From Dama dama (lineage: Eukaryota > Chordata > Mammalia > Artiodactyla > Cervidae): a DNA stretch of 64,000 nt. Below are positions 22,101-35,329 of this stretch, one piece after another. The stretch spans positions 620,001 through 684,000 of the forward strand of contig NW_026870889.1 in the NCBI RefSeq assembly GCF_033118175.1, read 5' to 3'. A model generated the notes under the pieces. The model worked only from the letters and a program-made list of their open reading frames with translations, was not told the origin of the DNA and searched no databases. The translations under genes were made by a program, and so were the position numbers. How positions within the stretch are numbered: position 1 is the stretch's first letter; every line of letters starts with the position of its first letter.

Positions 22101-25100
22101 CCGCTTCATGCTCCTCCTATATTTCAGAACGTTTCATGCTCCTCATATTTTTGACACCGTTTGAAGCTCTTCATATTTTTCACACCTTTTCAGGCTCTTC
22201 ATTTTTTTCAACACCACTTCATGCTCCTCCTATTTTTCAGACCATTTCATGCTCATCTCATTTTTTAAACCTTTTGAAGCTCTTCATATTTTTCACACCT
22301 TTTGATGCTCTTCATATTTTTCACACCTTTTCAGGCTCTTCATGTTTTTCTACACCACTTCATGCTCCTCCTATTTTTCAGACCGTTTCCTGCACTTCAT
22401 ATTTTTGACACCTTTTGAAGCTCTTCATATATTTCACACCTTTTCTGGCTCTTCATGTTTTTCTACACCGCTTCATTCTCCTCCTAATTTTAAGACTGTT
22501 TCATGCTCTTCATAATTTTGGCACCTTTTGAAGCTCTTCATATATTTCACACCTTTTGAAACTCTTCATGTTTTTTAACACCGTTTCATGCTCCTCCTAT
22601 TTTTCTGATCGTTTCCCGCTCCTCATATGTTTCACACCTTTTGAAGCTATTCATGTTTTTTAACACCTTTTCATGCTCCTCCTATATTTCAGACCGTTTC
22701 ATGCTCCTCATATACTTCACAACTTTTGAGGCTCTTCCTATTTTTCACACCTTTTCAGGCTCTTCATATTTTTGAACACCAGTTTATGCTCCTCATATTT
22801 TACAGACCGTTTCATGCTCCTCATATTTTTGACATCTTTTGAAGCTCTTCATATATTTCACTCCTTTTCATACTCTTCATGTTTTTCAACACCACTTCAT
22901 GCTCCTCCTATTTTTCAGACCGTTTCATGCTCCTCATTTTTTTGACTCGTTTTGAAGCTCTTCATATTTTCACACTTTTGTAAACTCTTCATATTTTTCA
23001 CACCTTTTCAGGCTCTTCAGGTTTTTGAACACCGTTTCATGCTCCTCCTATTTTTCAGACCGTTTCATGCTCCTCATTTTTTTGACACCTTTTGAAGCTC
23101 TTCACTTTTTTCACACATTTTCAGGCTCTTCATGTTTTTGAACACCGCTTCATCCTTCTCCTACTTTTCAGACCGTTTCATGCTCTTCATATTTTTGACA
23201 CCTTTTGAAGCTCTTCATATTTTTCACACCCTTTGAAGCTCTTCTTATATTTCCCACCTTTTCAGACGTTTCATGTTTTCGAACACCACTTCAAGTTCCT
23301 CCTATTTTTGCGACCGTTTCATGCTCTTCATATTTTTGACACGTTTTGAAGCTCTTTATATTTTTCACACCTTTTCAGGCTCTTCATGTACTTGAACACC
23401 TTTTCATGCTCCTCCTATTTTTCAGACAGTTTCATGCTCCTCATCTATTTCACACCTTTTGAAGCTCTTCATATTTTTCACACCTTTTCAGGCTCTTCAT
23501 GTTTTTCAACACCACTTCATGCTGTTCTATTTTTCAGACCGTTTCATGCTCTTCTTAATTTTGACACCTTTGAAGCTCCTCATATATTTCACACCATTTC
23601 AGGCTCTTCATGTTTTTCAACACCACTTCATGTTCCTCCTATTTTTAAGATCGTTTCATATTTTCATATTTTTCATACCTTTTGAAGCTCCTCATATATT
23701 TCACACCATTTCAGGCTCTTCATGTTTTTGAGCACCGTTTCATGCTCCGCCTATTTTTCACACGTTTTGAAGCTCTTCATATTTTTCTCACATTTTAAGT
23801 CTCTTCATGTTTTTGAACACCGTTTCATGCTGCTCCTATTTTTCAGACCGTTTCATGCTCATCTCATTTTTGACTCCATTTTAAGCTCTTCATATATTTC
23901 ACACCTTTTGAAGCTCTTCATATTTTTCACACCTTTTCAGGCTCTTCAGGTTTTTCAACACCGCTTCATGATCCTCCTATTTTTCAGACCGTTTCATGCT
24001 CCTCATATTTTTGACACCTTTTGTAGCTCTTCATATTTTTCACAACTTTTCAGGCTCTTCATGTTTTTCAACACCACTTCATGCTCCTCCTATTTTCAGA
24101 CCGTTTCTTGCTCCTCATAATTTTGACACCTTTGAATGTCTTCATATTTTTCACACCTTTTGAAGCTGTTCGTTTTTTCACACCTTTTCAGGCTCTTCAT
24201 GTTTTTGAATACCGTTTCATGCTGCTCCTATTTTTCAAACCGTTTCATACTCCTCATAGTTTTGACACCTTTTGAAGCTCTTCATATTTTTCACACCTTT
24301 TCAGGCTCTTCATGTTTTTCAACACCGCTTCTTGCTCCTCCTATTTTTCAGACGGATTCATGCTCCTCAAGATTTCACACCTTGAGGCTCTTCATATTTT
24401 TCACAGCTTTTCAGGCTCTTCATGTTTTTGAACACCGTTTCATGCTCCTCCTCTTTTTCAGACCGTTTCATACTCCTCATAGTTTTGACACCTTTTGAAG
24501 GTCTTCATATTTTTCGCAACTTTTCAGGCTCTTCATGTTTTTCAACACCACATCATGCTCCACCTATTTTTCTGACCGTTTCATGCTCCTCATATATTTG
24601 ACACCTTTTGAAGCTCTTCATATTTTTCACACTTTTTCAGGCTCTTCATGTTTTTCAACACCGCTTCATGTTTCTCCTATTTTTCAGACGATTTCTTGCT
24701 CCTCATATTTTTGACACATTTTGAAGCTCTTCACATTTTTCACACCTTTTCATGCTCTTCATGTTTTTCAACACCGCTTCATGCTCCTCCTATATTTCAG
24801 AACGTTTCATGCTCCTCATATTTTTGACACCGTTTGAAGCTCTTCATATTTTTCACACCTTTTCAGGCTCTTCATTTTTTTCAACACCACTTCATGCTCC
24901 TCCTATTTTTCAGACCATTTCATGCTCATCTCATTTTTTAAACCTTTTGAAGCTCTTCATATTTTTCACACCTTTTGATGCTCTTCATATTTTTCACACC
25001 TTTTCAGGCTCTTCATGTTTTTCTACACCACTTCATGCTCCTCCTATTTTTCAGACCGTTTCCTGCACTTCATATTTTTGACACCTTTTGAAGCTCTTCA

Positions 25101-25855
25101 TATATTTCACACCTTTTCTGGCTCTTCATGTTTTTCTACACCGCTTCATTCTCCTCCTAATTTTAAGACTGTTTCATGCTCTTCATAATTTTGGCACCTT
25201 TTGAAGCTCTTCATATATTTCACACCTTTTGAAACTCTTCATGTTTTTTAACACCGTTTCATGCTCCTCCTATTTTTCTGATCGTTTCCCGCTCCTCATA
25301 TGTTTCACACCTTTTGAAGCTATTCATGTTTTTTAACACCTTTTCATGCTCCTCCTATATTTCAGACCGTTTCATGCTCCTCATATACTTCACAACTTTT
25401 GAGGCTCTTCCTATTTTTCACACCTTTTCAGGCACTTCATATTTTTGAACACCAGTTTATGCTCCTCATATTTTACAGACCGTTTCATGCTCCTCATATT
25501 TTTGACATCTTTTGAAGCTCTTCATATATTTCACTCCTTTTCATACTCTTCATGTTTTTCAACACCACTTCATGCTCCTCCTATTTTTCAGACCGTTTCA
25601 TGCTCCTCATTTTTTTGACTCGTTTTGAAGCTCTTCATATTTTCACACTTTTGTAAACTCTTCATATTTTTCACACCTTTTCAGGCTCTTCAGGTTTTTG
25701 AACACCGTTTCATGCTCCTCCTATTTTTCAGACCGTTTCATGCTCCTCATTTTTTTGACACCTTTTGAAGCTCTTCACTTTTTTCACACATTTTCAGGCT
25801 CTTCATGTTTTTGAACACCGCTTCATCCTTCTCCTACTTTTCAGACCGTTTCATG
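19105..25855 (+). repeat. ~3.2 kb higher-order satellite repeat, two copies plus a partial third
   Basis: Copy 1 is about 19105-22312. Copy 2 (about 22313-24985) follows at an offset of 3,208 bp, but after about 20609 (copy 1) and 23812 (copy 2) the offset falls to 2,673 bp, so copy 2 lacks about 535 bp. A partial third copy (about 24986-25855) repeats the first ~0.85 kb and then switches to other sequence. Shared rare variants include GTTTTTCTACACC, GATCGTTTCCCGC, TTGTAAACTC and CATGTACTTGAACACC. Confidence 0.87.
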
Positions 25856-28800
25856 CTCATCTCATTTTTTAAACCTTTTGAAGCTCTTCATATTTTTCAC
25901 ACCTTTTGATGCTCTTCATATTTTTCACACCTTTTCAGGCTCTTCAAGTTTTTCAACACCGCTTCATGCTCCTCCTATTTTTCAGACCGTGTCATGCTCA
26001 TCTCATTTTTTAAACCTTTTGAAGCTCTTCATATTTTTCACACCTTTTGATGCTCTTCATATATTTCACACCTTTTCAGGCTTTTCATTTTTTTCAACAC
26101 CACTTCATGCTCCTCCTATTTTTCAGACCGTTTCATGCTCATCTCATTTTGACACCTTTTGAAGCTCTTCAAATTTTTCACATCTTTTGAAGCTCTTCAT
26201 ATTTTGCACAACTTTTCAGGCTCTTTATGATTTTCAACACCGCTTCATGCTCCGCCTATTTTTCAGACCGCTTCATGCTCCTCATATTTTTGACACCTTT
26301 TGAAGCTCTTCATATTTTTCACAACTTTTCAGGCTCTTCATGTCTTTGAACACCGCTTCATGCTCCTCCTATTTTTCAGACCGTTTCATGCTCCTCATAT
26401 TTTTGACACCTTTTGAAGCTCTTCATATTTTTCACACCTTTTCAGGCTCTTCATGTTTTTGAACACCGCTTCATGCTCCTCTTATATTTCAGACCATTTC
26501 CTGCTCATCTGATTTTTGACACCTTTTGAAGCTCTTCATATTTTTCACACCTTTTCAGGCTCTTTATGTTTTTCAACACCGTTTTATGATCCTCCTATTT
26601 TTAAGAACTTTTCATGCTCATCTCATTTTTGACACCTTTTGAAGCTTTTCATATTTTTCACAAATTTTCAGGCTCTTCATGTTTTTGAACCCCGCTTCAT
26701 GCTCCTCTTATTTTTCAGAGAGTTTCTTGCTCCTCATGTATTTCACACCTTTTGAAGCTCTTCATATTTTTCACACCTTTTCAGGCTCTTCATGTTTTTG
26801 ATCACCGCTTCATGATCCTCCTATTTTTCAGAGAGTTTCATGCTCCTCATGTATTTCACATATTTTGAAGCTCTTCATATTTTTCACACCTTTTCAGGCT
26901 CTTCATGTTTTTCCACACCACTTCATGCATCTCCTATTTTTCGGCCTGTTTCATGCTCCTCATGTATTTCACACCTTTTGAAGCTCTGCATATTTTTCAC
27001 ACCTTTTCAGGCTCTTCATGTTTTTAATCACCGTTTCATCCTCCTCCTATTTTTCAGACCTTTTCATGCTCCTCATATATTTGACACATTTTGAAGCTCT
27101 GAATATTTTTCACACATTTTCAGGCTCTTCATGTTTTTGAACACTGCTTCATGATCCTCCTATTTTTCAGACGGTTTCATGCTCTTCATATGTTTGACAC
27201 CTTTTGAAGCTCTTCATATTTTTCACACCTTTTGAGGGCCTTCATGTTTTTCAACACCGTTTCATGCTGCTTCTCTATTTCAGACCGTTTCATGCTCCTC
27301 ATATTTTTTACACCTTTTGAAGCTCTTCATATTTTTAACACCTTTTCAGGCTCTTTTTTTTTTGAACACCGCTTCATGCTCCTCCTAATTTTCAGACCAT
27401 TTCATCCTCCTCATATTTTTCACACCTTTTGAAGCTCTTCATATTTTTCACACCTTTTCAGGCTCTTCATGTTTTTGAACACAGCTTCATGCTCCTCCTA
27501 TTTTTGAGACCGTTTCCTGCTCCTCATATTTTTCTCACCTTTTGAAGCTCTTCATATTTTTCACACCTTTTCAGGCTCTTCATGTTTTTGAACACCGCTT
27601 CATGCTCCTCCTATTTTTGAGACCGTTTCATGCTCCTCATATTTTTGACACATTTTGAAGCGCTTCATATTTTTCACACCTTTTCAGACTCTTCATAATT
27701 TTCAACACCGCTTCATGCTCCTCCTATTTTTCTGACCGTTTCATGCTCATCTCATTTTTTACTCCTTTTGAAGCTCTTCATATTTTTCACACCTTTTGAA
27801 GCTCTTCTTATATTTCACTTCTTTTCAGGCTCTTCATGTTTTTGAACAAAACTTCATGCTTCTCCTATTTGTCAGACCGTTTAATGCTCCTCATGTATTT
27901 CACACCTTTTGAAGCTCTTCATATTTTTCACACCTTTTCAGGCTTTTCATGTTTTTGAACAGCGCTTCATGCTCCTCCTATTTTTCAGAAGGTTTCATGC
28001 TCATCTCACTTTTGACACCTTTTGAAGCTCTTCATGTTTTTCACACCTTTTCAGGCTCTTCATGTTTTTCAACACCGCTACATGAACCTCCTATTTTTCA
28101 GACCGTTTCCTGCTCCTCATATTTTTGACACCTTTTGAAGCTCTTCATATATTTCACACCGTTTCAGTTCTTCATGTTTTTCAACACCGCTTCATGCTCC
28201 TCCTATTTTTCAGACCGTTTCATGATGCTCATATTTTTGACACCTTTTGAGGCTCTTCATATTTTTCACACCTTTTGAGGCTCTTCATGTTTTTGAACAC
28301 CACTTCATGCTCCTCCTATTTTTCAGACCATTCATTCTCCTCATGTAATTCACACCTTTTGATGCTCTTCCTATTCTTCACAACTTTTCAGGCTCTTCAG
28401 GTTTTTCAACACTGCTTCATGCTCCTCCTATTTTTCAGACTGTTTCATGCTCCACATATTTTTGACACCTTTTGAAGCTCTTCATATTTTTCACACATTT
28501 TCAGGCTCTTCTTGTTTTTGAACACAGCTTCGTGCTCATCCTATTTTTCAGACCGTTTCATGCTCCACATATTTTTGACACCTTTTGAAGCTCTTCATAT
28601 TTTTCACACATTCTCAGACTTTTCATGTTTTTCAATACCGTTTCATGCTCCGCCTATTTTTCAGACCGTTTCATGCTCCTCATATTTTTCACATCTTTTG
28701 AAGCTCTTCATATTTTTCACACCTTTTCAGGCTCTTCATATTTTTCACACCTTTTCAGGCTCTTCATGTTTTTGAACACAGCTTCCTGCTCCTCCTATTT

Positions 28801-29741
28801 TTCAGACCGTTTCATGCTCCTCATATTTTTGACACCTTTTGAAGCTCTTCATATATTTCACACCTGTTCAGGCTCTTCATTTTTTTCAAACCGCTTCATG
28901 ATCCTCCTATTTTTCAGACCGTTTCATGCTCCTCATATTTTTGACAACTTTTGAAGCTCTTCATATTTTTAACACCTTTCATTCTCTTCATGTTTTTCCA
29001 CAGAGCTTCATGCTCCTCCTATTTTACAGACCGTTTCATCCTCCTCATATTTTTGACACCTTTTGAAGCTCTTCATATTTTTCACACCTTTTCATTCTCT
29101 TCATGTTTTTCAGCACGGCTTCATGCTCGTACTATTTTTGAGACCGTGTCATGCTCCTCATATTTTTGACACCTTCTGAAGCTCATCATATTTTTCACAG
29201 GTTTTCATGCTCTTCATCTTTTTCAAAACCGTTTCATTCTCATACTATTTTTCAGACAGTTTCATGCTCCTATATATTTGACACCTTTTGAAACTCTTCA
29301 TATTTTTCACACGTTTTCAGGCTCTTCATGGTTTTCAACACCGCTTCATGCTCCTCCTACTTTTCAGACCGTTTCATGCACCTCATATTTTTGACACCTT
29401 TTGAAGCTCTTCATGTCTTTCACACCTTTTCTGCCTCTTCCTGTTTTTCAACACCGTTTCATGCTGCTCCTATATTTCAGAGCGTTTCATGCTCGTCATA
29501 TTTTTCACACCTTTTGAAGCTCATCATATATTTCACACCTTTTCAGGCTCTTCATGTTTTTCAACACCGCTTCATGCTCTACCTATTTTTCAGGCCGTTT
29601 CATGCTCCTCATATTTTTGACACCTTTTGAAGCTCTTCATATATTTCACACCTTTTCAGCCTCTTCATGTTTCTCAACACCGCTTCATGTTCCTCCTATT
29701 TTTAAGACCGTTTCGTGCTCCTCATATTTTTCACACCTTTT

Positions 29742-30081
29742 GAAGCTTTTCATATTATTCACAGCTTTTCAGGATCTTCATGTTTTTGAACACCGTTTCT
29801 TGTTCCTCTTATGTTTGACACCTTTTGAAGCTCTTCATATTTTTCACACCTTTTCAGGCTCTTCATGTTTTTGAACACCGTTTCTTGTTCCTCTTATGTT
29901 TGACACCTTTTGAAGCTCTTCATATTATTCACACCTTTTCAGGCTCTTCATGTTTTTGAACACCGTTTCTTGTTCCTCTTATGTTTGACACCTTTTGAAG
30001 CTCTTCATATTTTTCACACCTTTTCAGGCTCTTCATGTTTTTGAACACCGTTTCTTGTTCCTCTTATGTTTGACACCTTTT
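29742..30081 (+). repeat. Four tandem 85 bp units (three-monomer variant)
   Basis: Units start at 29742, 29827, 29912 and 29997, each 85 bp. They have the A and B monomers but only one monomer in place of C and D, with the private motif GTTTCTTGTTCCTCTTATG followed by TTTGACACC. The normal 112 bp spacing resumes at 30082. This looks like deletion of one monomer followed by local amplification. Confidence 0.9.
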
Positions 30082-30119
30082 GAAGCTCTTCATATTTTTC
30101 ACACCTTTTCAGGCTCTTC

Positions 30120-31712
30120 ATGTTTTTGAACACCGCTTCAGGCTCCTTCTATTTTCAGACTGTTTCATGCTCCTCATGTTTTTTAGACGTTTTGAAGCTC
30201 TTCATATTTTTCACACCTTTTCAGGATTTTCATGTTTTTGAACACAGTTTCATTCTCCTCATATTTTTCACACATTTTCATGCTCTTCATATTTTTCACA
30301 CCTTTTCAGGCTCTTCATGTTTTTCAACACCGTTTCATGCTCCTCCTATTTTTCAGACCGTTTCATGCTCCTCATGTTTTTGAGACGTTTTGAAGCTCTG
30401 CATATTTTTCATACCTTTCAGGCTCTTCAGGTTTTTGAACACCGTTACATGCTCCTCCTATTTTTCATACCATTTCATGCTCGTCATATTTTTGACACCT
30501 TTTGAAGCTCTTCATATTTTTCACACCTTTTCAGGCTCTTTATGTTTTTCAACGCCGTATCATGCTGCTCCTATTTTTCAGACCGTTTTTGCTCCTGAAA
30601 TCTTTGACACCTTTTGAAGCTCTTCATATTTTTCACACCATTTCAGGCTCTTCAAGTTTTTGAACACGGCTTCATGCTCCTCCTAATTTTCAGACCGTTT
30701 CTTGCTCCTCATATTTTTGACACCTTTTGAAGCTCTTCATATTTTTCACACCTTTTCAGGCTCTTCATATTTTGGAACACCGTTTCATGTTCCTCCTAAT
30801 TTTCAGCCCGTTTCATGCTCCTCATATTTTTGACCCCTTTTGAAGCTCTTCATATTTTTCACAACTTTTCAGGCTCTTCATGTTTTTGAACACAGTTTCA
30901 TGCTCCACATATTTTTCACACCTTTTCACGCTCTTCATATTTTTCACACCTTTTCAGGCTCTTCATGTTTCTCAACACCATTTCTTGCTTCTCCTATTTT
31001 TCAGATCTTTTCATGCTCCTCATATTTTTGACAGCTTTTGAAGCTTTTCATATATTTCACACCTTTTCAGGCTTTTAATGTTTTTGAACACCGCTTCATG
31101 CTCCTCCTATTTTTCAGACCATTTCATGCTCCTCGTTTTTTTCACACCTTTTGAAGCTCTTCATATTTTTCACAGCTTTTCAGGCCCTTCATGTGTTTGA
31201 ACACCGTTTCATGCTCCTCCTATATTTCAGACCGTTTCATGCTCCTCATATTTTTGACACCTTTTGAAGCTCTTCATATATTTCGCACCTTTACACGCTC
31301 TTCATGTTTTTCAAAACCGCTTCTTGCTCCTCCTCTTTTTCAGTCCGTTTCATGCTCTTCAAATTTTTGACACCATTTGAAGCTCTTCATATTTTTTCAC
31401 ACCTTTTCAGGCTCGTCATATTTTTCAACACGGCTTCATGCTCCTCCTATTTTTAGACCGTATCATGCTCCTCATATTTTGACACTTTTTGAAGCTCTTC
31501 ATATTATTCACACCTTTTCAGGCTCTTCATGTTTTTGAACACCGCTTCAGGCCCCTTCTATTTTCAGACTGTTTCATGCTCCTCATGTTTTTGAGACATT
31601 TTGAAGCTCTTCATATTTTTCACACCTTTTCAGGATTTTCATGTTTTTGAACACAGTTTCATTCTCCTCATATTTTTCACACATTTTCATGCTCTTCATA
31701 TTTTTCACACCT
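30120..31712 (+). repeat. Separated ~180 bp satellite duplicate (offset 1,409 bp)
   Basis: A stretch beginning near 30128 with GAACACCGCTTCAGGC and containing CAGGATTTTCATG, GAACACAGTTTCATTCTCC and CACATTTTCATGCTC recurs near 31537 with few differences. The two copies are about 1.4 kb apart. This points to older block duplication here, less clear than the recent ones further right. Confidence 0.65.
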
Positions 31713-34700
31713 TTTGAATCTCCTTCTATATTTCACAACTTTTAAGGCTCTTCATGTTTTTCAACACCTTTTCATGCTCCTCCTATTTTTCAGACAGTTT
31801 CATGCTCCTCCTATTTTTCAGACCGTTTCATGCTCCTCATATACTTGACAGCCTTTGAAGCTCTTCATATTTTTCAAACCTTTCAGGCTCTTCATGTTTT
31901 TGGACACCGTTTCATGCTCCTCCTATTTTTCAGACCGTTTCATGCTCCTCCTATTTTTCAGACCATTTCATTTTCCTCATATCTTTCACACCTTTTGAAG
32001 CTCTTCATATTTTTCACACCTTTTCAGGCTCTTCATGTTTTTCAACACCACTTCATGCTCCTCCTATTTTTCAGACCGTTTCATGCTCCTCTAATTTTTC
32101 AGACCGTTTCATGCGCCTCCTATTTTTCAGACCGTTTCATGCTCATCTCATTTTTTACACCTTTTGAAGCTCTTCATATTTTTCACACCTTTTGAAACTC
32201 TTCATATTTTTCACACGTTTTCAGGCTCTTCATGTTTTTCAACACCGCTTCATATTCCTCCTATTTTTCAGACCGTTTCATGCTCCTCATATATTTGAAA
32301 CGTTTTGAGGCTCTTCATATTTTTCACACCTTTCCAGGCTCTTCATGTTTTTGAACATCATTTCAACCTCCTCCTATTTTTTAGTCCGTATCATGCTCCT
32401 CATATTTTTGACAATTTTTGAAGCTCTTCATATTTTTCACACCTTTTCAGGCTCTTCAAATTTTTGAACACCGCTTCATGCTCCTCCTATTTTTCAGACC
32501 ATTTCATGCTCCTCACATTTTTCACCCCTTTTGAAGCTCTTCATATTTTTCACACATTTTCAGGCTATTTATGTTTTTGAGCACAGCTTCATGCTCCTCC
32601 TATTTTTCAGAACGTTTCATGCTCCTCATATTTTGACACCTTTTAAACTCTTCACATTTTTCACAACTTTTCAGGCTCTTCATGTTTTTGAACACCGCTT
32701 CATGCTCCTCCTATTTTTCCGACCGCTTCATGCTCCTTCTATTTTTCAGACCGTTTCATGCTCCTCATATTTTTGACAATTTTGCAAGCTCTTCATATTT
32801 TTCACACCTTATCATGCTCTTCATGTTTTTGAACACCGTTTCATGCCCCTCCTAATTTTCAGACCGTTTCATGCTCCTCATGTTTTTGACAGCTTTTGAA
32901 GCTTTTAATATTTTTCACACCTTTTCAGGCTCTTCATGTTTTTGAACAGCACTTCATGCTCCTCCTATTTTTCAGACCGTTTCATGCTCCTCATATTTTG
33001 ACACCTTTTGAAGCACCTCCTATTTTTCTCACCTTTTCAGTCTCTTCATGTTTTTCAACACCGTTTGATGCTCCTCCTATTTTTCAGACCATGTCATGCT
33101 CCTCATATACTTGACACAATTTGAAGCTCTTCATATTTTTCACACCTTTTCAGGCTCTTCATGTTTTTGAACACCGCTTCATGCTACTCTTATTTTTCAG
33201 ACCGTTTCATGCTCCTCCTATTTTTCAGACCGTTTTCTGCTACTCTTTTTTTCACACCTTTTGAAGCTCTTCATATTTTTCACACATTTTCAGGCTCTTC
33301 ATCTTTTTGAACACCGCTTCATGCTCCTCCTATTTTTCGGACCGTTTCATGCACCTCATATTTTTGACACCTTTTGAAGCTCTTCATATTTTTCACTTCT
33401 TTTCAGTCTCTTCATGTTTTTCAACACCGCTTCATGCTCTTCTTATTTTCCAAACCGTTTTATGCTCCTGATATTTTTGACACCCGTGTAGCTCTTCATA
33501 TTTTTCACACCTTTTCAGGCTCTTCATGTTTTTGAACACCGCTTCATACTCTTCCTAATTTTCAGACCGTTTCATGCTCCACATATTTTTGACACCTTTG
33601 GAAGCTATTCATATTTTTCACACCTTTTCAGGCTCTTCATGTTTTTCAACTCCACTTCATGCCTCTCACATTTTTCGTTCCGTTTCATGCTTCTCATAAT
33701 ACTGACACCTTTTGAAGCTCTTCATATATTTCACACCTTTTCATGATCCTCATGTTTTTCAACACCATTTCATGCGCCTCCTATTTTTCAGAACGTTTCA
33801 TGCTCCTCATCTTTTTGAGACTTTTGAAGCTCTTCATATTTTTCACACCTTTTCAGGCTTTTCATGTTTTTCAACACCTCTTCATGCTCCTCGTATTTTT
33901 CAGACCGTTCCATGCTCCTCATATTTTTGACACGTTTGAAGCTCTTCATATACTTCAAACCTTTTCAGGCTCTTCCTGTTTTTCAACACCGCTTCATGCT
34001 CCTCGTATTTTTCAGTTGTTTCATGCTTCTCATATTTTTGAAACCTTTTGAAGCTCTTCATATTTTTCACAACTTTTCATGCTCTTCATCTTTTTCAAAA
34101 CCGTTTCATGCTCTTTCAATTTTCAGGCTGTTTCATGCTCCTCATATTTTTGACACCTTTTGAAGCTCTTCATATTTTTCACACCTTTTCAGGCTCTTCA
34201 AGTTTCTCAACACCGCTTCATGCTCCTCCTATTTTTCAGACCATTTCATGTTCCTCATTTTTTTGAGACCTCTTGAAGCTCTTCATATTTTTCACACCTT
34301 TTCAGGCTTTTCATGTTTTTCAACACCGCTTCATGCTCCTCGTATTTTTTAGACCGTTTCATGCTCCTCATATTTTTGACACGTTGAAACTCTTCATATA
34401 CTTGAGACCTTTTCAGGCTTTTCATGTTTTTCAACACCGCTTCATGCTCCTCCTATTTTTCAGTCGTTTCATACTTCTCATATTTTTGACACCTTTTGAA
34501 GCTCTTCATATTTTTCACACCTTCTCAGGCTCTTCAAGTTTTTCAACACCGCTTCATGCTCTTCCTATTTTTCAGACCGTTTCATGCTCCTCATATTTTT
34601 GAGAATTTTTGAAGCTCTTCATATTTTTCACACATTTTCAGGCTCTTCATGTTTTTGAACACAGCCTCATGCTACTCCTATTTTTCACACTGTTTCATGC

Positions 34701-35329
34701 TCCTCCTATTTTTGACACCTTTTGAAGCTATTCATATTTTTCCCATTTTTTCAGGCTGTTCATGTTTTTCAACACCGCTTCATGCTCCTCCTATTCTTCA
34801 GACCATTTCAAGCACCTCATATTTTTCACACCTTTTGAAGCTCTTCATATTTGAAACACCTTATCAGGCTCTTCATATTTTTGACCACCCCTTCATGCTC
34901 CTCCTATTTTTCAGACCGTTTCATGCTCCTCATTTTATTGACACCTTTTGAAACTCTTCATATTTTCACACATTTTCAGGATCTTCATGTTTTTGACGAC
35001 TGCTTCATGTCCCTCCTACTTTTCAGACCGTTTCATGCTCCTCATATTTTTGAAATGTTTGAAGCTCTTCATATTTTTCACACATTTTCAGGCTCTTCGT
35101 GTTTTTGACCACCGCTTCATGCTGCTCCTATTTTTCAGACCGTCTCATGCTCCTCATATTTTTGACACCTTTTGAAGCTCTTCATATTTTTCACACCTTT
35201 TCAGGCACTTCATGTTTTTGAAGACCGCTTCATGCTCCTCGTATTTTTCAGACCGTTTCATGCTCCTCATATTTTTGAGACTTTTGAAGCTCTTCATATT
35301 TTTCACACCTTTTCAAGCTTTTCATGTTT

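Noticed and set aside
34255..34437. Minus-strand Lys/Glu-rich 60-residue frame (KNMKSLKR-like) as a coiled-coil protein
   Set aside because: It is the reverse complement of satellite units. The charged pattern follows from purine-rich repeat DNA, and the frame is broken in neighbouring units.
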